Of a stretch of 64,000 bases of DNA, positions 1-9,719 are shown piece after piece. The notes under the pieces are model-generated. The model made no database searches. It was given only the letters and a program-made list of their open reading frames with translations, and was not told where the DNA came from. Source of the stretch: Arion vulgaris (Eukaryota; Mollusca; Gastropoda; Stylommatophora; Arionidae); the NCBI GenBank assembly GCA_020796225.1, contig CM036768.1, positions 37,721,789 to 37,785,788 on the forward strand, given 5' to 3'. A program made the position numbers and the translations under genes. The number at the start of each line of letters is the position of its first letter. The first letter of the stretch is position 1.

Positions 1-165
1 AATCGGATGCATGTGTCCTAAATGTGTAGAAGTCTATGCATTTAGGGGCCTACCAAACCAATGTGCAACGTATACACGTTCTTGGCAAAGATCAAACATA
101 TCACAAAGATTGATTAAAATTGGTCGTAAAGAAAGAACGCAAAGAAGCAGAAGAAGAAAGACTCT
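1..165 (+). mobile_element. SINE S2, 3' part, cut by window start
   Basis: The segment matches the body and tail of S2 copies at 8404, 16631 (reverse), 17792 (reverse) and 29164: the blocks GGATGCAYRTGTCCTAAA, GGCCTACCAAACCAATGTGC and GGCAAAGATCAAACATATCA occur in the same order. It ends in a purine-rich AAGAAGCAGAAGAAG tail. The head lies outside the window. Non-coding retroposon. Confidence 0.8.
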
Positions 166-182
166 GAACCCAATACATAGCA

Positions 183-470
183 CTTAATAATCACTTGAAC
201 AGAATTCATCCACAACACACTCCAGAGTGCCAACTGTGCGCACATCATCATGAAACCGTTCACCACCACCTCTTCAAGTGTCAAGCACTAGATGACATCA
301 GAAAGATCCTCCTTCCTCCAAGGCCAGATAAATGGAACACATTATACGGAACAAAAGAGCAAGTTATAAACACATGCAGATACCACTACCTAGCATTGGA
401 CCGAGGGGCAAGACCTCAAGTGCCGCTGGATCATCGAAGAAGAAGAAGATCTACATCACTCGGTGCTATA
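183..470 (+). mobile_element. LINE LH 3' end with RNase H-type zinc knuckle
   Basis: A reading frame from about 183 to 400 encodes HLNRIHPQHTPECQLCAHH, then ETVHHHLFKC. This is the CxxC...H...C zinc-knuckle that ends the ORF2 of RNase H-containing LINEs (I/Jockey/R1-like groups); this placement comes from knowledge of the family. The frame continues to about 410 and then becomes a non-coding tail with CTCAAGTGCCGCTGGATC followed by GAAGAAGAAGAAG. That tail resembles the 3' end of SINE S4, which suggests LH or a close relative mobilises S4. It is a 5'-truncated fossil, with no reverse transcriptase domain present. Confidence 0.6.
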
Positions 471-473
471 TAT

Positions 474-640
474 CATTTGGAAGCCCCCTGTGAGTGCGGT
501 TCAATTCCGCGGGCTGGTAGAAAAGACACATGTTCTCCAAATTTACGGTGTCGTGACACCGAACCAGAGTTTTACGATGTCTATGGCACCGAGCCGAAGA
601 GCGGAAAACTCACGTACTTCTGGATGGAAAAAAATATATA
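474..640 (+). mobile_element. SINE S4, head partly missing
   Basis: From GTGAGTGCGGTTCAATTCCG (a tRNA B-box-like block) onward it matches S4 copies at 22232, 31950 and 43123, including AGATTTACGGTGT-like and CACCGAGCCGAAG blocks. The final CTTCTGGATGGAAAAAAA is the S4 tail. The A-box half of the head is absent, so it is 5' truncated. Confidence 0.7.
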
Positions 641-649
641 TATCATTTG

Positions 650-860
650 GGGGCCTCAATGGCGAAGTGGTTAAATCATTTTCCTCTTGTAATGAAGGGT
701 GTGGGTTTGAATCCGGACTGAGACACATATCCTATTTATTTCATTTTTTAATCATGAGATCACTAGGGTTGCTGCCGGAGCTACGGAGTTCGTACGTTGT
801 GTAATGCTCTCGGCAGATGGCATGCCATTTCTGCCGACAGGGGCGAAGTCATATGGGGAA
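650..860 (+). mobile_element. SINE S5 with tRNA-like head
   Basis: The head GGCGAAGTGGTTAAATC (A-box-like) is followed 35-40 bp later by GGGTTTGAATCCGGAC (B-box-like), as in tRNA-derived SINEs. The body contains CACTAGGGTTGCTGCCGGAG, GGAGTTCGTACGTTGTG and CTCTCGGCAGATGGC. Related bodies occur at 23885-24060, 38745-38835 and, split by an S3, at 49115-49560. Not a functional tRNA gene: acceptor-stem pairing is not maintained. Confidence 0.6.
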
Positions 861-887
861 ACTCGGTAGAGTGAAGGATATCCTTTA

Positions 888-950
888 TTGATACAAATTA
901 CAAAGAGTTGTTAAAAAGTGCTCTGTATGGAGCGCTCGAAGAAGAAGAAA
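888..950 (+). mobile_element. SINE S3 tail fragment
   Basis: ACAAATTACAAAGAGTTG through TATGGAGCGCTCGAAGAAGAAG matches the last 60 bp of S3. The rest of the SINE is absent. Confidence 0.65.
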
Positions 951-1319
951 AACTCGATGCTATATGCCATCTACATTACCCAGTGATATACATTTCATCT
1001 ACATTACTCGGTACTCAAGTTACCTATTATTTCGCAGATTCTCCAGCAAGTGGCTTTTCGTGACATATTTGATTGCCTTTGTTCTGTCTTAGAAACAATT
1101 ACACTCCCATTCTCTGCCACTTCACTGTCACGTAGTCGATGTCACACGCACTGTACACGTCTATCTCCACAATCTTGTCATGTAGTGGTTGACACACGCA
1201 CCGATCAAGTCTATCTCAGCGCCTCGTTAAATTCATGCACAGCGTATTAGAACAGTAATCCGTATTTCTGTCCTGGAGACAAATTTACATTTTTTGTCCA
1301 TATTGTTTTCATGCTAGCT
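951..1319. other. No recognised feature
   Basis: Mixed-composition DNA. A 66-codon open frame (1050-1250) shows no family resemblance, and I see no splice-site-supported exon. Confidence 0.5.
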
Positions 1320-2005
1320 CAAGAGAAACGTCTGACCGAATGCATTAGAGCGTTGCTCCGGTGAGGGAGACTCTTTTTAAATTCACGGTAAGGCCAAGGA
1401 TTCTTTTACTGTTTTCTTTCTTTCTCAAAACCTGTTTGCCTCACAGCGTCAGGATAAGAAGAGATTTCTAAAACGGGCCTAGTATGCGCTTCGTAGATAG
1501 TCTCTTTCGTCGCCTCCGTTATTTCTGAAGTCCATCTTTTGCGTGGCCGGCCTTTTGCTTTGTACCCATTGTATCGGAGCAGCATTGCTCTTTGAGGTAC
1601 ACTGTCTGTTGGTAATCTACTGACGTGGCCGAACCATTTAATTTGTTGTTTCTTGATGAAGTCTAGTACTGATGTTGTACCCAGTTTTTTCCTGATGTCT
1701 ACATTTCTCAACCGGTCTCTTCTTGTTACACCCAGCATTCTGTGTAGACACTTCATCTCTGTTGTGACTAGTTTTCTTCTTTCGTTTGTTGTCAGTGTCC
1801 AGGTTTGGCACTGGGAACATAATGTGGGGAGAAAGATTGTGTTGAACATTGCTCTTTTTGTGTTCATGGTGACGTGTTTGCATCTTAAAATTGGCGCCCT
1901 TTGCCCTATCATTTGATTTGTTTTGTTGCATCTGTGTTGTGGGAATAAATGAAAAATCCTTACTTGAATAGCTTCACGGCGATTGCATTAGCCATGCAGT
2001 CATTA
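1320..2005 (+). mobile_element. SINE S7 split by a LINE LB insertion
   Basis: The two parts, 1320-1405 and about 1918-2005, together match the reverse complement of 8020-8205: TTAAATTCACGGTAA and AAGGATTCTTTT before the gap, then CTGTGTTGTGGGAATAAATG, AGCTTCACGGCGATTGCA and AGCCATGCAGTCA after it. The intervening 1406-1917 is an LB LINE tail in the opposite orientation. The first part contains a degenerate tRNA-like head. The insertion is younger than the SINE. Confidence 0.6.
1402..1925 (-). mobile_element. LINE LB C-terminal fragment (reverse transcriptase tail)
   Basis: An uninterrupted minus-strand frame (1406-1912) covers the C-terminal end of a non-LTR retrotransposon ORF2: thumb/linker residues (LCSQCQTWTLTTNERRKL), then IKWFGHVSRLPTDS, then GRPRKRWTSEITEATKE, ending SSYPDAVRQTGFEKERKQ. 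The KWFGH and GRPRKRW signatures recur in LB copies at 14260, 19174, 33700, 37010 and 44890. The catalytic FADD region is missing, so it is 5' truncated and inactive. Its terminal SYPDAVRQ codons reappear as the seed of the 49838-50705 tandem array. Its 3' end carries a (GAAA)-like tail. It interrupts an S7 SINE. Confidence 0.8.
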
Positions 2006-2300
2006 CATTCCTCAGACTCACGTCCCACCTGTCCAACACTGTCCTAAAAACCGTTACTACATTCAGTAACGACAGTAACTGTAACTACTTTACGAGTCCA
2101 TGAACACCTTTGTAACAAGAGAATAATAAGGAATCTTAAAACCCCAGTGAAGTCACCTTTGCATACATAGTCTAAGAGGGTGATCTCCTGCAGCCTATAC
2201 TTCACCTTAACACCGCAGTTGTAAAAGAAATGAACAAGATGAGATATTCTCGACTCATACCGAACGGATTCCAATCATTTATATTTTAAATTCATAAATT

Positions 2301-2551
2301 CTTCTTTGAAAATATTGACCACTTGTTAACCACTCTTTGTGATCTGTGTGTGATCTGAGCCTAAGAGGGGTTGTACCAGTTATGTACCTACAAGTAGTCC
2401 AACACATCCAATTTCCGTGACATTTTTTATTTTCTAGGGTAGATTCCTTAGGTCCCTACCTCAGTAGCCTCTTACGACATGCCTTGTAGCTCGTAGTGTT
2501 ACTATTCTTTGCTCTCATTGAGAGCGTTGAAACCCCGGCACTCAACGGGCG
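2301..2551 (-). mobile_element. SINE S3, full length, diverged
   Basis: Read on the minus strand it has the S3 order: head with CCGGGG, GCAAAGAATAGTAACAC-like block, GTCGTAAGAGGCTACTGAGG, ACTTGTAGGTACATAACTGG-like block, AGAGTGGTTAACAAGTGG, and TTCAAAGAAG tail. About 70 bp beyond its head (2552-2620) also match the region before the S3 at 6694, so the two loci share flanking DNA. Confidence 0.75.
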
Positions 2552-2829
2552 ATCTATAATTCAAATTGTGGGACGGATTATCGTAATGCGTAAGTGTTCG
2601 CAATATCGACTCGGACTGGATGCGTTGTAGATCGCAGTGTTTCTATTTTTCGATCCCATTGCGATCCCCTGCCAACACAATAACACTAATGTAATCATAT
2701 ATCCTCTTGTACTGTTTAATATTTTTTGGATATCGGTAACAATCCCTCATTCTTTCTCTACATTGTTACTCGGGTATGTGTATACTTTACTTCCAGACGT
2801 GGGAATTCAGTTAAGCCATATATTCACTT

Positions 2830-3075
2830 AATTGTTTATTGTTTCTCTTCTTTTCCACTCCTGGTTTTGTGTTTAACTCATTTCGTTATTCGTTTTTATT
2901 CCCAGGTTTTCATTAGATAGGTTTGAATGTTTCCACATGTAATCTTCCATTTGTTGTGTTCCTCGAAATCCGTCATTCTTGATGTATCGTTTGCTTGATA
3001 AAGGCTTTTGGGTCGAAACGTTGCTGTAGATCGTCACTGTTTCTGTATTTTGTAAAACTATAGTACTTTGTTTGT
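2830..3075 (-). repeat. Dispersed repeat P (GATAAAGGC...GTCGAAACGTTG motif)
   Basis: The block contains CGTTTGCTTGATAAAGGC and GGGTCGAAACGTTGCTG, then TTTTGTAAAACTATAGTAC. It matches, in reverse, 5320-5440, 6350-6560 and 20262-20580, including the upstream TTTATTGTTTCTCTTCTTTT and ATTCGTTTTTAT. Such motifs are often seen near the ends of Penelope-like elements; that link is from memory and not proven here. No coding part was recognised. Confidence 0.55.
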
Positions 3076-3679
3076 ACGTGAATCCAGTTAAGGAGGGATA
3101 CCCAGAACAAGGATTGTCTTTTTAAAAAATTAACATCAAAAAGCTAACAAACATATTGTCATACAATTTGACCACATGTTGCAAAAGACATAGTTTTGAT
3201 GATAAATAACGTTTAGTGTATGCATTATGCGTATTTATTTTTAAATGTATTTATTTTCATGAACATAGTTTATAGTTCATATGTACGGTTCCAACTTCAC
3301 TGCAACAGGTCACCCCATGATTGCTCCGTTCCTGTGCCAACGAAAATCACACGAAATGCTAACAACTATCTCCTGTGTCGTGAACTAATTCCAGAATGAA
3401 ACAGTCGTAACGCCACAAATAGCAACCAGCACCGCATAAATGCATATGGCCGTCGCTAAAGTGTATTTTCATGATAATATATATTAACCCTCCCTCAACG
3501 TGCAGTGCATTTCAATAACATAAGAAGTTCAAAGAATGCTAAACTAGCATATGATGTACATATCACTCATAATTATTGCGTGAACCACAAAAATATGTCG
3601 AACCCATTTGGTTTTGTTGATATGGTTTTTTCAATGTAACCCTTCCAAATTAAAAATAAATTACCAATGAAATAAGCAA
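3076..3679. other. No recognised feature
   Basis: AT-rich DNA without similarity to the repeats elsewhere in the window, and without convincing coding potential. Confidence 0.5.
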
Positions 3680-4145
3680 TATCTATGCTTATATGCCCAG
3701 ACAAGATGGGCAGGACATGTGGCTCGAATGCCAGATTGCAGAATACCCAAACGACTCTTTTATGGTGAGCTGCAAAGTGGTAAACGCTCACAGGAGGCCA
3801 GAAAAAGCGATTCAAAGATACATTCAAGAACTCGATGAAATCTTTTGGCATAGATGTCAACAACTGGGAGAATGCTGCTCAAGACAGATCAGCCTGACGC
3901 ACACTTCTTCGACACGGTTCCTCGGCCTGCGAGGCAGATAGAACAGCACGGATGGAGCAAAGACGTCAAAACAGAAAGGCAGTAAAACTTCCCACAAGTG
4001 CAAGTATACCTTGCCCACAATGTACACGAACATTTCAAGCCCGTATCGGGCTCACTAGTCATCTACTCATCTACGCACACACAGATACACATAGCGCAAC
4101 TACATTCCCTTGGATGAAAATGTGTGGTCATCATCACCCGTGATG
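3680..4145 (+). mobile_element. LINE LF C-terminal fragment with C2H2 zinc finger
   Basis: Frame-shifted remains of the LF ORF2 end: [19 protein letters not shown], then a lysine/arginine-rich linker, then CPQCTRTFQARIGLTSH followed by histidines (C-x2-C...H...H zinc finger, about 4009-4075). The LF copy at 37496 has the same order. At least two frame changes are needed between the GHVARMPD block and the zinc finger, so it is a dead fragment. Confidence 0.7.
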
Positions 4146-4389
4146 GACGAGCATCATCTATGCTTATATATAGTTCAGACAAAAGGTAAATCATATTACC
4201 GTTTGTTTTAGTTTAATTCTCATAACGTTTTTATTTATGAATGTTTTGCACTAGCTGTTGTTACCTCTATTCAACTGCTTAATTTATCATGTATCTGGTT
4301 ACCTGCCATATTTGTAGATAAATATTTATGATTTCCTTTGTTTATCTGTGTAAATACTGTCATAAAGATGAAATATCATCATGCTGAAA
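4146..4389. other. No recognised feature
   Basis: AT-rich DNA; nothing supportable. Confidence 0.4.
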
Positions 4390-4680
4390 TGTTAGTTTAT
4401 TATTACTATCTATTATGTTATGAAAAGGGAAGTATTTTGGACATATAAAACGACACGAAGGGCTGGAGAAGACCACCATGGAAGGAGGCATACCGGCGAG
4501 GAGGAGAAGAGGAAGACCACGAAGAAAATGGATTCAGAGTGTAACTTATGGGTTGAATAGGCGGGACATATCACCTACGAGAGAGAGAAATTCCGAATGA
4601 CTGTTGGGGGAGGGTGGGGGGGGCGGGGCAAAGTTCTACTCAGGACAAGCTATTTGATGACGATGATGACGTTATGTTAT
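4390..4680 (+). mobile_element. LINE LC 3' end fragment
   Basis: Nucleotide blocks ATTTTGGACATATAAAACGA, GAAGGAGGCATACC, GAAGACCACGAAGAAAATGG and GTTCTACTCAGGACAAGCTA, with a (GATGAT) tail, match the LC copy at 48440-48920. The reading frame is broken and an internal G-rich run (TGGGGGAGGGTGGGGGGG) is inserted around 4603-4625. Inactive. Confidence 0.7.
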
Positions 4681-4818
4681 GTTATTATATTGACGACATG
4701 ACACATTCGGGCATTCCCATGCGTGCTCCGTCCTACGCTGCAGCAGCCATCACAAAGTCCAATTGTTCAGCGTACTATGTAAAGTTAATTAGTATATTTC
4801 CTCTCTCTATCAGGAACA

Positions 4819-4900
4819 CGACACTGTCTTATCATGAAGACAACACTGTCTTATCATGAAGACAACACTGTCTTATCATGAAGACGACACTGTCTGTCAT
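4819..4900 (+). repeat. 22-bp tandem repeat, about 3.7 copies
   Basis: Unit ACACTGTCTTATCATGAAGA plus two bases, starting at 4821, 4843, 4865 and 4887. Confidence 0.9.
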
Positions 4901-5224
4901 GTCCAAACTTAATTCCTAAGTTTGGTAATTTGTCTAGACTCGTCCATTTCACTTAAACGAACGAACACAGCATTGATGACATTGGCTCTTTCCCTACTTC
5001 TGCCAGCTTCAACCGTTCAATGTTTGCAAAAACGTTAGCACGTTAGTTCGTTTCCCTGCTCTTCAGCATGTCCATGTTTATATAGCAACGTCAATATCTT
5101 GAGATGTGACTCCCGAATAAAGACCACCCATTCTACGCACAGACTTCCATGTTCAATCCTTTGAAGCATATTAATTGTGTCTGATATGATAATTGTATAT
5201 GTTCCTTGTTGCTCAGCCTCCAAT

Positions 5225-5701
5225 AAGAGACCCATTGAGGCTAGCGACATTGCCATGTAAAATAAAATATTTATAAAGACCATGACTGTAAGAGCAACTA
5301 TGCAAATGCGAGTGAAAGGGACTAAGCACGTAAAACAAAGTACTCTAGTTTTACAAAATACAAATACAATGACAATACACAGCAACGTTTCGATCAAAAA
5401 TGTCTTTGTCAAGTAAAACGCTACAACAAACCTGACGAATAATTCAGAACACTACATTTAGACTTAAACAAAGATTATTTTTGTTAACATTATACATATT
5501 ATACATATTTTTACTGCATTCTCCATCTATAGTGAAAGGGACTAGCGACATTACATGGATAGTAAAATTGATATATACACAACAAATATATGAACATATA
5601 TGCAGATGCGAGTGAAATGGACTAGCGACATTGACATGAAAATAAGACATGTTACAAAAACAACTAATTTTAAAAAGCAACGTATACGATTCATGTGCAC
5701 A
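5225..5701 (+). repeat. Decayed flank of the 49-bp satellite
   Basis: Diverged units carrying GACTAGCGACATT and GCGAGTGAAAGGGACTA occur at about 5238, 5300, 5535, 5605 and 5625. They resemble the GACCTAGCGACAGTGTCATG unit of the clean array that follows, and look like an older form of it. Repeat P interrupts them at 5320-5440. Confidence 0.6.
5320..5440 (+). repeat. Dispersed repeat P fragment
   Basis: CAAAGTACTCTAGTTTTACA, ATACACAGCAACGTTTCGAT and TCTTTGTCAAG match repeat P at 6395-6490 and 20300-20400. It lies inside the decayed satellite flank. Confidence 0.6.
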
Positions 5702-6138
5702 GACCTAGCGACAGTGTCATGGATAGAAAACTAGTTACATAAAACACACAGACCTAGCGACAGTGTCATGGATAGAAAACTAGTTACATAAAACACACAG
5801 ACCTAGCGACAGTGTCATGGATAGAAAACTAGTTACATAAAACACACAGACCTAGCGACAGTGTCATGGATAGAAAACTAGTTACATAAAACACACAGAC
5901 CTAGCGACAGTGTCATGGATAGAAAACTAGTTACATAAAACACACAGACCTAGCGACAGTGTCATGGATAGAAAACTAGTTACATAAAACACACAGACCT
6001 AGCGACAGTGTCATGGATAGAAAACTAGTTACATAAAACACACAGACCTAGCGACAGTGTCATGGATAGAAAACTAGTTACATAAAACACACAGACCTAG
6101 CGACAGTGTCATGGATAGAAAACTAGTTACATAAAACA
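5702..6138 (+). repeat. 49-bp minisatellite, about 9 near-identical copies
   Basis: The unit begins GACCTAGCGACAGTGTCATG and ends TAAAACACACA. Units start at 5702, 5751, 5800, 5849, 5898, 5947, 5996, 6045 and 6094 with essentially no divergence, which implies recent homogenisation or expansion. Confidence 0.95.
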
Positions 6139-6349
6139 ATCTATAAGTGTATAACCTGAGGATGGTTATATAATTGATTATCGACTTCATTATGTCCACT
6201 AAATATGTTATATGAACGGTTACAGTAGAAAGTCAGTATATGAGTGATGATTTTAAACGATCTAATACAATTTCCCGTAGTCTTTTCCCACCTTCGAGTA
6301 TATATTGTCTGTGTTTCTATATTTCTAGACCCTAATGTGCAGGAGTTAG

Positions 6350-6565
6350 AAGATCGATATAGGGGAAACTGCAGTAAAACTATGTAGAATGGCGAAACAC
6401 GTAATAACAAAGTACTGTAGTTTTACAAAATACAAAAGCAATGACAATACACAGCAACGTTTCGACAAAAGGCCTTTATCAAGAAGACGATACAACAGGA
6501 GTGAAGAATTTCCCCCACACTACATATGGACTACGACAGGGATATTCAAACGATATGTTAGAAGA
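6350..6565 (+). repeat. Dispersed repeat P copy
   Basis: TCGATATAGG, CTGCAGTAAAACTATGT, AATGGCGAAACACGTAATAA, AGCAACGTTTCGAC, CTTTATCAAG and CTACATATGGACTACGACAG occur in the same order as at 20262-20460. Confidence 0.7.
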
Positions 6566-6693
6566 CCAGTTCCTTTTCTGGCGTGTGGAATGTCGAGTGT
6601 GGGACTGAAATCCACAACCACATTCTCCAGTCCGAGTCGATAGGCGAACACTTACGCATTACGATAATCCGTCCCACAATTTGAATTATAGAT

Positions 6694-7174
6694 CTCTCGT
6701 GGGGTGCCGGAGCTCTCAATGACAGCAAAGAATAGTAACACTGCGACTTACAAGGCATGTCGTAAGAGGCAACTAAGGTTGGCGCATAGGGAAGCTACAT
6801 TAACCCTTTCGCTGCTACATACTTTTCGAAGGCTGAGCTATAAATAGCTACTCTTTGTTTTTAGGTCACAAGCGTGAATGTACGCCTATAGCGGTGACAG
6901 TAGCAATGTATAACGTGTTAACACGTCTTAAGCCCACAGAGGAGAGTTAATAACAGACGTGTTAATGCGTCTTTAGAAGTGAATGGGGAAAACGTATATA
7001 TACGTCCTTGGCAGCTAAAGGGCTAGTAAATAAAAAGAGTAGCAGAAATCGGATGTGCTGGCCTACGTGTAGGCGCATAACTTGCAAAATGAACAGCCGC
7101 TCTTAGGCGCAGATCTTATACAAATCACAAAGAGTAGTTTAACAAGTGATCAATATGGAGTGTTCGAAGAACAA
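6694..7174 (+). mobile_element. SINE S3 carrying an internal piggyBac-type MITE
   Basis: S3 head (GTGGGGTGCCGGAGCTC, AGCAAAGAATAGTAACAC, GTCGTAAGAGGCAACTAAGG) runs to 6799 and resumes at 7023 (TAGTAAATAAAAAGAG, CTACGTGTAGGCGCATAAC). The tail is TATGGAGTGTTCGAAGAACA. The SINE is flanked by an 11-bp target duplication GAATTATAGAT at 6683-6693 and 7175-7185, which fixes its boundaries. Confidence 0.85.
6804..7022 (-). mobile_element. piggyBac-type MITE, 219 bp
   Basis: Ends are CCCTTTCGCTGCTAC and the reverse complement of CCCTTTAGCTGCCAAGG, and it matches the MITE at 51802-52019 in opposite orientation. The left flank is TTAA, the piggyBac target; the right flank is CTAG, so one side has changed or the target was imperfect. 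It contains the perfect palindrome ACGTGTTAACACGT. No coding capacity. Confidence 0.75.
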
Positions 7175-7185
7175 GAATTATAGAT

Positions 7186-8019
7186 AAAAATATATTAAAC
7201 CAAGTGAAACATAGGTCAATATAGATTCATGAAATATTATATTAGAATTTGTATATGATCCCATGAAAGTATGAATTTTATATCTGACAGAAAGTCAATA
7301 ATGTTTTAATAATAAGTTTGATAGCAAAGGGTTGATTTCGTTTCATCTGGTTTACAAATAGAACTTGGACTTTCTCTACATCATACCTGTCAATAATATT
7401 GACATAAAACAGGAACTCCGTAGTTTAAATCAAAATAGCTAAGGATATGCAGAAAACAAAAATGAATACTGAACGACATGGTCCAGATTCGAATTAACGA
7501 CTTTCACAAAACAGTCAAACAGTTCGACCACTTCGTCATAGACAATAATATAACAAGTAATAGTAACATATATAAAAGTAATATATACATAGCAAATATT
7601 TTAACAGGAATGAGAATATTTTAACCAGAACTATAATATTATCAACGCGTTAATAAGCTAAGACCTGGTCAATGTCGTCATATATTTGTTGTCCCTATTC
7701 TTACATCTTTACAAATTAAAAGTCAATATTATAATAAAAGTCAGAACGAAAAATATGATACTCTGACTGATTATTGTGTGAAGACAAGCTTTTTATATAA
7801 TCAGTGTTCTTCGCCATTCATGCGATTCTTACTCCGTCTTTAGAGGTAGTTGTAATTTAGATCTCCAAGAAAAGGATCAGGAAACTTGTAGTTCAAAAGC
7901 ATACCGTGTGCAACAAAACTTGTTTTAGCCTAAGTTTGCCTTAAAAAAGAAAACTATCGCTACTGTCTGTAGTACTGCTATTTAGGGCGGTGTAGGACAA
8001 GTGGGACGAGAGCCTGAGA
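7186..8019. other. No recognised feature
   Basis: AT-rich sequence with no repeat match that I can see and only short open frames. Confidence 0.5.
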
Positions 8020-8205
8020 GATTTACTGGCCACATGGCTAGTGCAGTCACAGCGAAGCTGTTCAGGTTATAATTTTTCATTTATACCCACAACAGAGAAA
8101 AATCCTGTGGCTTTACCGTGAATTGGACACGGGTCCCCTGCATGGGTGCCGTGACCTAATCCATTAAGAGACGCTCCTCGAAGTTAGCCTTGAACCCAGG
8201 AATTA
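8020..8205 (-). mobile_element. SINE S7, uninterrupted
   Basis: On the minus strand it begins with a tRNA-like block (TGGATTAGGTCACGGCACCC, then CCGTGTCCAATTCACGG), followed by CACAGGATTTTTCTCTGTTG and ATAAATGAAAAATTATAACC. It gives the uninterrupted reference for the S7 split at 1320-2005. Confidence 0.55.
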
Positions 8206-8335
8206 TAGCTGGTACTTTCCGTTTCCTGGAGATATTTTAAATTCAGTAACGTGTTTGGGAAGAAGCATTCATTTTTGTCAACAGACATCCAAAAGCCGAT
8301 ATATCGGTTGTGCAACATCATGAACACTACTCGGC
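8205..8335 (+). repeat. Dispersed repeat H
   Basis: TACTTTCCGTTTCCTG, TTTTTGTCAACAGACATCCA and AAAGCCGATATATCGGTT recur at 30098-30225. CCGATATATCGG is a perfect 12-bp palindrome. Element type unknown. Confidence 0.6.
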
Positions 8336-8403
8336 TCGGAACAAATATCGGTTCAGCAGTACCGTGGGTTAAGTTGTAGTTTGTTTGAAATTACTTTAGA
8401 CTT

Positions 8404-8661
8404 CCGCCCGAGTGGTTACCGGGGCCCAAATTTGGGGTGTAAAGAATAGAACCACTGTTACCTGCCACGCATGTCGTAAGAGGAGACTAAGGAGGTTTGG
8501 CTGAAATCGCATGCACGTGTCCTAAACATGTAGAAATCTATACGTTTAGGGGTCTACCAAACCAATGTGCAACGTATACACGTTCTTGGCAAAGATCAAA
8601 CATATCACAAAGAGTGATTAAAATTGGTCGTAAAGAACGAAGGTAAAGAAAAAGAAGAAGA
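8404..8661 (+). mobile_element. SINE S2, full length
   Basis: Complete order: CGCCCGAGTGGTTACCGG, CCCAAATTTGGGGTGTAA, AGAATAGAACCACTGTTACC, CATGTCGTAAGAGG, CAACGTATACACGTTCTTGG, and a tail of AAGAAGAAG. The middle block GTCGTAAGAGGCGACTAAGG is shared with S3. The head has an A-box-like GAGTGGTTACCGG but no clear B box. Confidence 0.85.
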
Positions 8662-9719
8662 CTTTAAGTTAATTTTCATAAACCTTCGTTTTCTTCTGGA
8701 ATCAACTCCTGCTATGTGACTACTCCGGTATGTGTCATAAACAGGGCAGTGCGCTTGAGGTCCTCACCGGACCCCCCAACAGTTTGTATTGTAGGGTTGT
8801 TTCTATTGGCCATATTTCCATTCTCACACTGCTTAGGCTGAGGAAATTTTGCAGGATGTGCTATATGGACTGCTTTGGTGATCCACATGTGCAGGCAACC
8901 GAGTCTTGAGACCCATTCTATGAAGGTGTGCTTTGAGACTGCAGTCTCCCGTTCTAAGTCTGAAAACTGTTGTGGTCTGTGCTTTTCTGTTTAATGTATT
9001 TATACTGTGGTATTCTGGGTAGTATCCTCCGTTTGTTCTTTCTACACATCATTTTTCTGGATTGTTTCAGGAGAGTCTTTGCTTCTATAAAGCTTTGCGT
9101 TGGATGGTGTTGTATTACACTTCCTCCAACCCTTGCGTGTTTGTCAGTATATAAATAAATTTACTTTTTTTTAAAAATTCGACAAGTTAAAGAAATGTGA
9201 AAGAATAAATTAAGTATCGATAACAAATTAATTTCTTACCTAACGTATGTTGAAAATTAATATTATAATGAATTAAATCATGACGCGATGCACGACACAT
9301 GGCCTAACAGAAAAAAACCCAAGTATTCAAGTTCCGGCATATGGTAGCTACTGTGCTCCGGAATATAGCTCCAGAATATAGCTCCAGAATATAGCTCACA
9401 AACAACTCCAAATACTAGCCTGTAATAGCTTACCAACTGTTACTAGTGTCAGAGAATAGTCACGATTCAGAATTATATGCCATTGACAACTATATATTTC
9501 TTTGACTAAGAGGTTCCACTCTCAGTTACTACACGCTCCGTCATGAGTGGGATTCTTAAGAGATTGAGAAATTGATCAAGATATTCTAACACACCATGAT
9601 CGCATAGAACAGAAGTGAAAATGTCAACCGTCTTGGGAACAATAAAGACTGAATGGACTAAACATGTAAATTTGTTTCGCATGATAACACAAAAGAATGT
9701 AAGGAAAATTCAGTGCCCG
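8662..9719. other. No recognised feature
   Basis: AT-rich. Only a short local duplication of GAATATAGCTCCA at 9360-9400 stands out; I found no gene. Confidence 0.5.

Noticed and set aside
5035..5412. 125-codon minus-strand frame with a hydrophobic N-terminus
   Set aside because: Its first part is antisense to dispersed repeat P and the rest covers decayed satellite units. No domain recognised and no splice context.
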